NCBI GenBank assembly: GCA_022828595.1
Contig: JAKGHH010000007.1
Location: 41,153,973 to 41,217,972 of the forward strand
DNA: 64,000 bases
Reading direction: 5' to 3'
From: Nelumbo lutea
Lineage: Eukaryota > Streptophyta > Magnoliopsida > Proteales > Nelumbonaceae
This document shows, one piece after another, positions 35,691 to 46,105 of the stretch. A program made the translations under genes and the position numbers. Within the stretch, counting starts at the first letter, position 1. Every line of letters starts with the position of its first letter. The notes below the pieces were generated by a model. The model was not told the DNA's origin. It was given only the letters and a program-made list of their open reading frames with translations, and searched no databases.

Positions 35691-36150
35691 TTTTGTTAAT
35701 AGAGGACCGTGCGCCGCTTCACAGATGTGGCCAAGGTCATGGAAGGGTTGGACCCATTTCACCCCCTACGCTTGGTGTGGAAGGTGCCGCTGTCAAGACT
35801 CAAGAACGGACTGAGGATCCTCTGGTTGAAGATTGAAGTGCCCTGTTTTATGTTGCTGTCCCCCCCCCCCGCTTTTTTCTCTTTTTTTTTTGTTGTAATG
35901 TACACGGCTTGGTATGCGGAGCCTTTAGGCTTGTAATTATTTTGATAATTAATGAATAAGCAACTTTTTTTGTCCCGAGCTTTGTGTCTCTCTCTTCCCC
36001 TTTTTATTAAACTTAAGTGATTGAGTTTGATTATGGGCCTCAGTCTTGTCTTGTCCGAGGTGTCAAGTAGCCGAGATCTTGGGTTCCAAGTCTTCAGCTT
36101 CGCGCTGACCGAGGTGCTTCCGAGCTCTCATCATCTTGGGGATGCTTGGT
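35691..36150 (+). other. Probable 3' end of the Tat antisense ORF
   Basis: Sequence after T-right shows a plus-strand ORF fragment (35709-35936, 75 codons, no known domain), a C-run and a T-run (35863-35890), and then AT-rich sequence with a possible polyadenylation context (AATTAATGAATAAG at 35947-35960). This is like the 3' end of a plus-strand transcript. Assignment to the antisense ORF is by position only. Confidence 0.35.
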
Positions 36151-36752
36151 GGTGCCTAGTCTTGGGGAGTCTCACACTCTTTTTGGGCAATCCATCTTCC
36201 TTGGCTAGCTTTGCCCTAACGGTTCATCAGTTGGGTGAATGGGGTTCAAGGTCAACCGAGTCTACTGGTCGTCCTAGGTCGGCTATGCATTTCTGAAGTC
36301 TAAAGGTGTGTGCAATGGCGAGTGCGTACAGTACCTAGCACCTCAACCATTAGAGTACGGCTAGGCGGTGTGTGTCGTGCAGTGTGTGTTGGCCAGTTGG
36401 ATGCAAATTACAACTTTATTGATTCAAGCTATTGATAATAAATTCTCAAATTCACTGGTGCTTGGTCTTGGGGAACCTCACACTCTTTTTGGGCTAGTCG
36501 TGTTCCTCGGCTAGCTCTGCCCTAACGGTTCATCAGTTGGGTGCATAGAGTTTGAGGTCGGCTGAGTCTATTGGTCATCTTAGGTTGGCTATGCATTGCT
36601 GAGTGTGAAGGTGAGTGTAGTGTTGAGTGCATGCACAGTGTTGGCGCCTCAGTCGTTAGAGTACGGCTGGGCAAAGTGTGTTGGCCAATTGGATGCAAAG
36701 TAGAACTTTATAGATCCGAGCTATTGATAGTACATTCTCAAATTCACTATGT
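36151..36752. repeat. 306-bp tandem duplication between Tat pol and the antisense ORF
   Basis: GGTGCCTAGTCTTGGGGAG at 36151 recurs as GGTGCTTGGTCTTGGGGAA at 36457. The two copies can be followed to 'ATTCTCAAATTCACT' at 36442-36456 and 36734-36748. The copies differ at many positions, so the duplication is old. Small ORFs inside (36021-36296, 36571-36813) are not genes. Confidence 0.85.
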
Positions 36753-36759
36753 TCCAACT

Positions 36760-37486
36760 CCTCAAAATGGGCTTCCCGTCAAGGTCTTCCAACTTGTAGG
36801 TGCTAGGTCCTAGGACACTGTTCATTCTATATGGTCCTTCCCAATTTGGTCTGAGCTTTCCTTCTCCTCACGTGAGTACTATGACTTTGTTGAGGACGAG
36901 GTCACCTGTCTAGTCTTTAACTCTCTTCTTCGGACTTTAGAGTCATAATACTTGGCCACCCGATGCTGTTATGTTGCCATCCTAAGGTATGCTTGCTCAC
37001 ATGCTTCCTCTACTAAGTCGAGCTCTGCATGAAGATCTTCATTGTTCTGCTCATCGTTGTAAGACTCGGTGCAAAGAGTTGGGGAGCCAATTTCTACAGG
37101 GATCATTGCTTTGGCCCCATATGCTAGGCTGAATGATGTCTCTCTGGTAGCTGTTTGTGGTGTGGTCTTGTACACCCAGAGAATGCTCAGTAGGTTTTTA
37201 ACCCACCTGCCCTTGGCCTTGTCAAGTCTGGTCTTTAGGCCATGGATTAGGGTTTGGTTGGTCACTTCAATCTACCCATTACTCTATGGTCGATCAATAG
37301 CCATAGTCCAGTGATCTATTTTCATCTCAGTGCAGAAGGCTTTGAACTTTCAATCATTGAACAGGGAGTCGTCGGTGATGAGTACTTGAGGGGTGTTGAA
37401 CCAGAATATTATGCTTTAAAGAAATTTGGGGCACTCTATGCAGTGATGTGTGCCAAGGCTTTGGTTTGTCACTTCGGTCTCCAATC
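36760..37486 (-). pseudogene. pol: Tat-like gypsy integrase, C-terminal half and pol tail
   Basis: Read leftwards. From 37486: the end of the integrase core ('NTPQVLITDD', 'DHWTMAIDRP', 'SNG-IEVTNQTL'). Then an open frame of 98 codons (36969-37265) with 'GLKTRLDKAKGRWVKNLL', 'AYGAKAMIPVEIG' and an acidic helix. Next comes the tail with 'ARYYDSKVR' and a degraded 'GPNWEGPYRI'-like segment at 36770-36960. This is the chromo-less integrase tail of the Tat type. Stops occur at 37370, 37275 and several in the tail. The integrase joins cDNA ends to host DNA; this copy is dead. The front half is at 47422-47560 or deleted. Confidence 0.82.
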
Positions 37487-37867
37487 AGATTTATGTACTT
37501 TTAATATTTATTGTAAATAAATAATAGTAAATAATTGATTCATGTTATATGTGGTGTGTTTCTGTGTAATACCCTTAAACTGGACACTTATGAGAATCGT
37601 GTTAATTTAGAATCTTTACAACCATTGGATAGACCTGGGGAGGTTTATCCTGCCAAGGCTAACACTAATGTGCTACCAAGTCGGTTGGAGTGGCTTGTCT
37701 CAGTTCCTAGGATGAGATCCAAAGCACATGTAGTGTGGGTTTGCTTGAAACTCTGAACTTGACCATTTTCCATTTATGCCCTAAAACTTGGAGACAGATG
37801 GGAAAAAACTGGAAAATTAACACCTAACCCTTAGACTCAATTATGGTACTACACTAGGTGATAGATT
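37487..37867 (+). repeat. S5: old copia LTR, first part
   Basis: Homologous to S2 (19065-19470). The first ~30 bases of the LTR (TGTTAGACAG...) are absent, and the Tat integrase sequence stops directly before it, so the left border is a deletion junction. Ends with AGATT (37863-37867), which is repeated at 46106-46110 after copy C. The 73-codon ORF at 37535 is a recurring LTR frame. Confidence 0.85.
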
Positions 37868-39746
37868 TGTTAGACAATTTTGTATGCCCTTAGCTTCAAT
37901 CAAAATTGATGTACTTTATGAGTTTATTGTAAATGAATAAAAGTACATATTTAATTCATGTTCCCTTGGTATGTTTCTGTGTAATACCCTTAAACTGGAC
38001 ACTTTTTGAGACTCGTGTTAGTTTAGAATGTTCACAGCCAGTGGGTCGGTCTGGGGAGACCTATCCTGACAAGGCTGACACTGTGGTGCCACCAAGTCAG
38101 TTGGGGTGGCTTGTCTTAGCTACCGGGGTGAGACCCTAGGCACATACAGTGTGGGATTAATTGAATCTTTGAACTGGACCAGATTTCCAGTATTACCGTG
38201 GACCTTGGAGATTGATGGGCAAAACTGGAAAGTTACACCCGACCCTTAGACTCGATTATGATACTACACTAGGTGTCGGATCGGGCTGTCTTTGATGTAC
38301 CAATTATTGAGATCCTTAGCGGGGGTCAAAACCTGGGTATGTTGGGACAATCCGAGAATTTATCTGAGTGGGTGATCATAGTGATAGGATCAGCCCCTTT
38401 GTCGGACAAAGGTAATGATCGGGGATGCACTCTCACTGTTGGAAACCAAGACTGCCGGCAGCCGATTTCAACCGTTGAAATTTGTTTTGCAAAATATATT
38501 TTCTATGAGATATAAAAGTATATATATTACGGTTTCTAAAATGTTTGCAAAAGGTTTTAATTCCCAGGATCCATATAAGTGGAGAGTGCAACACTGTTCC
38601 TTGCAGCCGAGGGAGAGGTCCTCTCTTGTCGGGCAGTGTATGATCATTATGGGCTGAGAGGTTAAGTGTAAGACCATTGAGGATAATACCTAATGGGCTA
38701 ATCTTGCATCTGCCCACAGTCCCTGGGTGTTACAAGGTGGCTTGGCCCAGGGACCACTTAGGGTAAGTGTTGGGCCCATAGAGCCCATTCGATGGGTTTC
38801 AGGGGTGCACTATCTTAACAGTGTATTCGACCAGGCCTTGTAACAAAGGCTGGGCCAAACCCATGTGGCTGATGTATAGATCAATGCTTGGGTCCCACGC
38901 CATACAAGGAAGCCCAACTGGGCAGCAGTTAGGAAGGTTAAGTGAGCACATAAGCTTGATGGGCCTGAAGCCCATTTCGAACTGGGCTATTAATTTAGTT
39001 AATTAAAGGGGCGAATTCTGAGATGGATTAGAAGATAGGATAGGGTCTTAATCCTATCCACTCAGAGAGTTCAAATCTGAATGTGATTCAGATCTAGAAA
39101 CCTCCTAATGGGATTAGGATAAAGCTAATCCAATCTGCAGATAAGATAAGGGTTTAACCTTATCACTAGAAGAGAAGGTTGATCCAAATATGATTTGGAT
39201 AAGCACCTCCTAATGGGATTAGGAGCTGATCTTTTCAAGGTAAAAAAAAGAAGGAGTGGGCGGCATCCTTGAGAGAGACCAAGAAACACATCAGATCCTC
39301 TTTAGTGCTGAAATCAAGAAGAGAGAATTCTGCACCCTGCGAATACTCTCTTGCCGCCTCCCTGCTCTTGCCGCCCTGTTTTGCCAGTTCGATCTCCAGC
39401 TGTGGGAGAAGTCAAGATTGGATCTTGACATCAATTCTTTGAGAAAGGATTGAAAAGGAAGCTGTGCTCACGTTCCATCCTGCTGTTTCTTGCGAAGGAC
39501 AGAGTTCTTGGGGAAGAACACTGTTGATTCTGCTCCATCCTGCACTGCGCCATCTTCAGTGGGAGCAGTCTTTGGATCCTTCCTTGGGCGTGAACACCTT
39601 CGTTGGGAGATATTGCCTCTCCGTATCAGGTATCATTCTCTCCCATTCTTTTTGGTTCAGATCTGATTCATTTCAAGGTTCAAGATTGATCCTTGAAAAT
39701 ATGATTTTCTAAATAGGGAATGTGATTCCCAGTTGAAGGGAGAGAA
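37868..39746 (+). repeat. Copia copy C 5' LTR with its 3' end deleted
   Basis: Starts TGTTAGACAATTTTG at 37868. It follows S4 (reverse complement) closely to GGGAGAGAA at 39746, then jumps to leader sequence GGCGTTCTACCC. The last ~80 bases of the LTR, the primer-binding site and the first ~70 bases of leader are missing. The shared bases GAGAA (39742-39746) mark the junction. The ORFs at 37933, 38273, 38415, 38433 and 38468 are LTR frames, not genes. No TATA box at the position used by older LTRs. Confidence 0.88.
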
Positions 39747-41454
39747 GGCGTTCTACCCAATTTGCACAGATTAGGTTTTGGGAAATTTTTTCCCAAATCA
39801 GATGGGCAAATAATCTGAAATTAATTTTAAGTAAATCTGATTATTATTTAGAATTGTTCTTTATAATTTTCTTGATTTATGGGTTGTTCGTACAAGAGGA
39901 GATCGAATTCTTGGTTTGCGCAGGGAACCTGCGATTTTGCAGTTCTTGATTTATTTTGGGTCTGTAAATAATTTTTTTATTTTATAGACTCAATGTATAG
40001 GTATTCGATCTGATGTAATTATTAATAGAAATAGGATTTCTATTTATTTTTATTTTGGATCGAAGTTGGCAGCACAGAAAGGGAGATTTCAAAGATGAGA
40101 GAAATGCTATCTACGATTTGCAGTTTGTGAAACTGCATTCTGTGATCTAACCTCTATTTTGCAGGAAAGATTGTGCGAACAGCCCTGTTTGACTGATTCT
40201 TGTATTTCCTTTGATCAGTTTTCAATTTTAGATTATTTTCTTGAATTAAGGATTTAATTAAAAATCAAACCCTAGACCCATTCGAACCAAGATTGGTTCA
40301 AAACTGTTTGGACCAATTCTAGGGTTTAATCAAGGCTGAAAGTCAGCCCTAATTTCCCACTAATGGGCTTAAGGATTGATATCTAATTAAATGGTTAATT
40401 CGGCCCAGCTTGTAAAGGCCCAGTTTTAAATAGTTAAAACTGCAAAAGCCCATTTTAAAGGATAAATCTATATGGGCCGAACTGGGTAACCCTAATTCAG
40501 CCCATATACCTAGATAATATTAATGGTTAATATTATAGAATTTCAACGGGCTTCCAATGGGCCTTACAAATAACTAATTGATTGGATCAATTTATCCCTG
40601 CATGTGATGTATGGATGTGTGATGTGCTGCGTACATGGGCCATAATTACTTGGCCCATGCTCATTCGACAGTGGCTCTTGCGCACACCATGGCTGAATGC
40701 ACATCATTGCCATGGTGTCCCTATTGGTCATTGGATGACTTCCCTCAGTGGTGGGCCCCACACCTCATCAAGAGGTTACGTGCGGAACCCTAGCTGAATC
40801 AAGGCCCACCGAAATCTGGCTTTATGAAAGTCAATGGGAGCCACTTTGGTTTGACCTAAATCAAATTAGAGCGTAATTTTGTTCCCTCCAGCTAATATGA
40901 GTGCATGTGATAGGGAGATTCATATGATGAACTCTCTAAAGGCCTTCCATCATTAGCATGACGATGGGTCCTTCAGTAATGAGGAAAAACACCAGAAAAT
41001 GGGCTATCCATTTGCTGTGGGGCTTGTCTGAGTGTTTCATAAGATGATAGGGGTGTCATAGACCGATGTGGGAGGGGCTTCACCAGAAAATGGGAACTCT
41101 CTCACGGTACCTTGGCGTTCACAAATATGATGGGTAAGCACTCACTGGACAGAAAGGTTTACCTAAAAATGGCTCTGAACCTTGTCTGACAGAGGCCAAA
41201 GGGAAAACTCATATGATGAGTGGATGTGATCCTTCACAGAAAGGTGGTGGGGTTATGCAGCTGAAACAGTTGGCTCCATGCACCCTATGTGATTTCCCAC
41301 ATTTCCAGAGACAACCCATAGTCTCCGTCACTTAGAAAGGAGGGAAATCTCAGAGACGAATAAATGGAAATGGATCGTAGATTAAAATTCATATCTATGA
41401 AATGAACATGAATCAAATTAGGTTGTGGACTGATGTTTGCTCTTTTATCAGAAA
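39747..41454 (+). other. Copia copy C 5' leader, no gene
   Basis: Homologous to the leaders of copies A and B and truncated at its start by the primer-binding-site deletion. ORFs at 40564-40797 on both strands are mirrored in copy B and lack support. Confidence 0.75.
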
Positions 41455-42456
41455 ATGGCAAACGGATCTTTTGCAAAACTGCTTGATGACAACAAGTTGA
41501 AGGGCCCAAACTATGCTGATTGGTACAGGAACCTTATGTTGGTCCTAGCTTCTGAAAAGCTGGACAAAGTGGCAAAGAATCTTACCCCGGAGCGTCTGGG
41601 TGATAGGGCTTCTGAGGCCCGAAGGAGAGACTATCAAGAATGGGAGGAGAAAAACTCCCTTGCCCGGTGTTACATCATTGCCTCCTTAGACAACCCAATA
41701 CAGAGGCAGTTCGATCAGATCGAACTTGCCAAAGACATATTGGACAGTCTCAGGACAATGTATGAAGAGCATAATCGTTCTACTCGACAAAAGGTCTTGA
41801 AACAGTTCATGATCGCACAAATGTCCAAGGGTCAACAAGTTCACGACCATTGTCTTCGGATGATGGGATACATCAACGAACTGGAGGCTCTTGGATCCGG
41901 ACTGGACCTTGCTACCCAGATAGATGTTATCCGTAACTCTTTGCCTCATTCCTTTAATCCGTTCATCATGAACTATAACATGAACAAGCTGAATGTCAGC
42001 TTACAAGAGCTCAGCAATATGTTGCAAAGAGCTGAGGAACTGATTAGAAAGGATGAGCCTGTAGCCATGCTTGTCGAAGCTGGCAAGATAGGCAAGAGAA
42101 AGAGGAAGGAAAAGAAGCCTCAGAAGAAAGCCACTAAGAGCAAGAATCAGAAGAAAGATAAAGTATCGGATGCTTGTCACTTCTACAAGAAGACCGGCCA
42201 CTGGAAAATGAATCGTCCTTCCTACCTAGAATTCAATAAAGGTAACTTTGAAACTTGTGTTATAGAAACCAATTTGTTGGTAGCTTCTGCTTCCTGGTGT
42301 ATTGACTCCGGGGATTCGACTCATGCTTGTAACTCACTGCAGGGGTTCAAGGTAAGTAGAAGGCTAAGTGAAGGAGAAGTCACACTCTTCTTGGGGACTA
42401 CTGCAACTGTTGCAGCCGCGGCCATAGGAACCGTGGAATTATTTTTTAGAGAATGA
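41455..42456 (+). pseudogene. gag: Copia copy C gag and protease start, ended by a nonsense codon
   Basis: ATG at 41455 (MANGSFAKLLDD) is the likely start, because copy B has the same start; the frame is open further upstream without ATG. Gag domain to about residue 190 ('NYADWYRNLMLVL', 'EEHNRSTRQKVL', 'SLQELSNMLQRAEELI'). A Lys-rich linker follows. The zinc knuckle has lost two cysteines: the second (Tyr instead, C-H-F-Y) and the last (Arg instead, N-R-P). The protease follows with DSGDSTH (DSGASTH in copy B). The frame ends at TGA 42454-42456, where copy B has a Gly codon. Confidence 0.9.
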
Positions 42457-43893
42457 ATAATTGTATTGAAAGACTGTCTTTATCTACAAAATTTAAGGAG
42501 AAAATTGATTTATGTCTCAAAACTGTGTGCAGATGGTTATTCTGTCTTCTTTAGTAATACGATTACTATTAAAAGAAACAACAGATTCATCGCATACGGG
42601 GAACTGGAGAACGGTCTCTATGTTCTACATCCTTCTCTAGAAACTAACATAACCGAAACTACATCGGCTGAAATACCTAAGAAGAGAGCTCGTGATACAG
42701 TTAATCCCACGTGTCTATGGCATTATCGACTTGGCCACATCGGTGTTGGCCGAATCACAAGGTTGGTAAAGGATGGTCCTTTGGATTTTCTAACTGTAGA
42801 AGATCTTCCCACTTGTGAGCCTTGCCTACAAGGCAAGATGACGAAACGGCCATTTAACGATAAGCCTGAAAGATGTATGGGCACACTTGACCTAATACAT
42901 ACTGATGTATGTGGTCCCCTGAGTGTTAGGACACGAAATCAACACGTGTATTTCATCACCTTCACAGATGATTTTTCACGATACGGTTACGTGTACCTAA
43001 TGAGACACAAGTCAGAATCCTTTGAAAAGTTCAAAGAGTTCAGACAAGAGGTCGAGAAACAGTTAGGGAGAGAAATTAAGGCCCTTCAATCAGATCGAGG
43101 TGGTGAGTATCTCCCTGACAAATTCAGAGACTACTTAAAGAACAATGGGATAGTATCACAATTAGCTTCTCCTGCTACACCACAACTTAATGGTGTTTCG
43201 GAGAGGAGGAATAGGACCTTATTGTATATGGTCCGGTCGCTTCTCATACACTCAGAGTTACCCACATCCTTTTGGGGTTACGCATTAGAGACTGCGATTT
43301 ATGTGCTGAATCGGGTTCCAACCAAATCGGTTCCGAATACTCCATATGAACTTTGGACCGGAAAGAAACCAAGTGTCAGACACTTGAAGATTTGGGGTTG
43401 TCCAGCACACGTTAAAAGAACGAGTGCAGACAAGTTGGAATCCAAGACCAGTCGTTGCCTATTTGTAGGCTACTCAAGAGGCTCTGTAGGTTACCTATTC
43501 TATGACCCAAGTGAGCAGAAAGTGTTCTGCAGTCGTAATGCACAATTCTTGGAAACCAACTATATCCTGGACACCCATCATCAGGAAGTTGTTCTTGATG
43601 AGGAGAGCTCAGGAGCAGTGGGAGATGTCCCACAAGTTCCAGGTAGTGACCAACCTAGAAGATCCACTCGGGTATCCAGGCCACCAGTCCGTTATGGTTA
43701 TGACCAGGATAGTTACCTGGTGGAAACCTTGACTAGTGAGGAGGATCCCGTGACTTACACGGAAGCTATGTTGGACATAGATTCTCAAAAGTGGGTGGAG
43801 GCCATGAGAGCAGAGATGGACTCAATGGAGACCAATAGAGTCTGGACTCTAGTAGATCCGCCCTCTGGGGTAAAAGCAATCGGTTGCAAATGA
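42457..43893 (+). pseudogene. pol: Copia copy C protease tail and integrase, ended by a nonsense codon
   Basis: In the same frame as gag. In order: the protease tail ('[14 protein letters not shown]'), the zinc-binding domain ('HYRLGHI' ... '[14 protein letters not shown]'), the integrase core with the three catalytic acids in context (D in [10 protein letters not shown] in [11 protein letters not shown] in GVSERRNRT), then '[17 protein letters not shown]', '[12 protein letters not shown]', the linker with '[16 protein letters not shown]', and the start of RT ('[19 protein letters not shown]'). It ends at TGA 43891-43893, where copies A and D have Trp (GCKW). The integrase part itself is complete and uninterrupted over about 475 codons. 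Confidence 0.92.
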
Positions 43894-44409
43894 AATTACA
43901 AGAGGAAGAAGGGCCCCGATGGTAAGGTTGAGACCTTCAAGGCTCGTCTGGTGGCGAAAGGGTACACTCAGAAAGAGTGCATCGATTATGTGGAAACCTT
44001 TTCGCCTGTGGCCATGCTTAAATCTATTAGGATCCTGCTAGCTGTAGCAGCATACCATGATTATGAGATTTGGCAAATGGATGTCAAAATTGCATTCCTA
44101 AATGGAGATCTTACTGAAGATATCTATATGCAGCAGCCGCAAGGCTTCATTGTTGCAGGTCAGGAAAACATGGTATGTAAACTTAATAGATCCATTTATG
44201 GACTTAAGCAAGCTTCTAGAAGTTGGAACATTCATTTTGACTCTGCCATCAAATCGTTTGACTTCGAGCAGAATTCGGATGAACCCTGTGTTTACAAGAA
44301 GTACAGTGGAGATAAGGTTACCTTCTTGGTTCTATATGTAGATGACATTCTACTCATTGGGAATGATGTAGGTATGTTAACTACGGTGAAAGTATGGTTA
44401 TCACAGTAA
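43894..44409 (+). pseudogene. pol: Copia copy C reverse transcriptase, first part
   Basis: Continues in frame from the previous stop: 'YKRKKGPDGKVETFKARLV', 'AKGYTQKECIDYVETFSPV', 'EIWQMDVKIAFLNGDL', 'IYMQQPQGF', 'SIYGLKQASRSWN', and the catalytic YVDD ('LVLYVDDILLIGND'). It ends at TAA 44407-44409, where copy A has Gln (LSQQFSMKDL). Confidence 0.9.
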
Positions 44410-45239
44410 TTCTCCCTGAAAGATCTTGGAGAAGCCTCTTATATACTAGGTCTCCAACTCTATAGAGATAGATCGAAGCGGATAATAGGATTATCCCAAT
44501 CTGCTTATATTGACAAAATAGTCAAAAGATATAGCATGGAAAACTCCAAGAAAGGAAATGTTCCTTTCAGGCACGGAGTCACTCTCTCCAAGAAGATGTC
44601 TCCCAAGACTTCTGAGGAGATTGATGGCATGAAAGACGTTCCCTATGCCTCTGCCGTAGGGAGCATCATGTATGCCATGCTGTGCACTCGTCCTGACATA
44701 GCTCAGGCAGTGAGTGTAGTAAGCAGATTTCAGGCCAACCCAAGGCAGGAGCATTGGACTGCTATGAAAAATGTACTTAAATACCTTCGAAGGACAAAAG
44801 AGTTTTGTCTAGTATTCGACGATAGCTCACTACAGATCCAAGCGTATACAAATGCCGATTTCCAGTCAGACCCAGATGATAGAAAGTCTACATCTGGATA
44901 TGTTCTCACAATAGGATCGTGTGTTGTTTCCTGAGTGTCAGCAAACAGGGGTCCTAAGTTGCAAATTAATAGTCCACAACCCAAGCCGAGCACATTGCCG
45001 TAAGTGAGGCTGCCCTATGAATGAAGGTGTTCACTCATGAATTTGGAATTCAGCACATCACCCATTCCATTGTTGTATGACAACACTATACCTATGGGAG
45101 GATGATAGTAAGAGGTAGCATCAGCGGAGAATGTGGTAGACCCATTGACTAAGCCACTGACACAGAAAGTGTTTATGAAACACGTGGAAAGTATGGGACT
45201 CTGGCTAGTACCTGATTGGACCGAAGTGCAAGTGGGAGC
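44410..45239 (+). pseudogene. pol: Copia copy C reverse transcriptase end and damaged RNase H
   Basis: In frame after the TAA: 'FSLKDLGEASYILGLQ', 'KGNVPFRHGVTLS', 'YASAVGSIMYAMLCTRPDI', 'QEHWTAMKNVLKYLRRTK', then the RNase H start 'QAYTNADFQSD' and 'KSTSGYVLTIGSC', stopping at TGA 44932-44934. The next ~200 bases have internal losses. The tail 'ENVVDPLTKPLTQKVFMK' is readable at 45130-45180. The polypurine tract (GCAAGTGGGAGC) precedes the LTR at 45240. Confidence 0.88.
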
Positions 45240-46105
45240 TGTTAGACAGTTTTGTATGCCCTTAGCTTCAATCAAAATTGATGTACTTTATGAGTTTATT
45301 GTAAATGAATAAAAGTACATATTTGATTCATGTTCCCTTGGTATGTTTTTGTATAATACCCTTAAACTGGACACTTTTTGAGACTCGTGTTAGTTTAGAA
45401 TGTTCACAGCCAGTGGGTCGGTCTGGGGAGACCTATCCTGACAAGGCTGACACTTTGGTGCCACCAAGTCACTAGAAGAGAAGGCTGATCCAAATATGAT
45501 TTGGATAAGCACCTCCTAATGGGATTAGAAGCTGATATTTTCAAGGAAACAAAAAGAAGGAGTGGGCGGCAGCCTTGAGAGAGACCAAGAAACACATCAG
45601 ATACTCTTTAGTGCTGAAATCAAGAAGAGAGAATTCTGCACCCTGCGAATACTCTCTTGCCGCCCTGTTTTGCCAGTTCGATCTCCAGCTGTGGGAGAAG
45701 TCAAGATTGGATCTTGACATCAATTCTTTGAGAAATGATTGAAAAGGAAGTTGTGCTCACGTTCCATCCTGTTGTTTCTTGCGAATGACAAAGTTCTTGG
45801 GGAAGAACACTGTTGATTCTGCTCCATCCTGCACTGCGCCATCTTCAGTGGGAGCAGTCTTTGGATCCTTCCTTGGGTGTGAACACCTTCGTTGAGAGAT
45901 ATTGCTTCTCCGTATCAGGTATCATTCTCTCCCATTCCTTTTGGTTCAGATCTGGTTCAGTTCAAGGTTCAAGATTGATCCTTGAAAATATGATTTTCTA
46001 AATAGGGAATGTGATTCCCAGTTGAAGGGAGAGAAAAATTTTTGAAATTCGCCCCCTTATTCCGCAATCTTTGGGCGTCCATGGGATGGATCTCTCATCC
46101 CTTCA
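45240..46105 (+). repeat. Copia copy C 3' LTR with a 1.07-kb internal deletion
   Basis: Starts TGTTAGACAG at 45240 and ends CTTCA at 46105. Relative to the 5' LTR it lacks 1066 bases: sequence up to 45470 matches 38099 and then resumes as 39166, with TCA shared at the joint. A second loss of 18 bases lies between two CTTGCCGCC copies near 45660. Small ORFs here are not genes. Confidence 0.9.

Larger units (their letters stand above)
37868..46105 (+). mobile_element. Copia copy C: Ty1/copia element with both LTRs and TSD AGATT
   Basis: 8238 bases, flanked by AGATT (37863-37867 and 46106-46110). 5' LTR 37868-39746, leader, gag-pol 41455-45230 in one frame but with four nonsense codons and a damaged RNase H, polypurine tract 45229-45239, 3' LTR 45240-46105. 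The primer-binding site is deleted and the 3' LTR has lost about 1.07 kb. It is the best preserved coding copy of the A/B/C family in the window, and inserted into the older LTR S5. Confidence 0.95.

Noticed and set aside
37254..37520. 88-codon plus-strand ORF.
   Set aside because: Antisense to the Tat integrase, whose motifs are on the minus strand.
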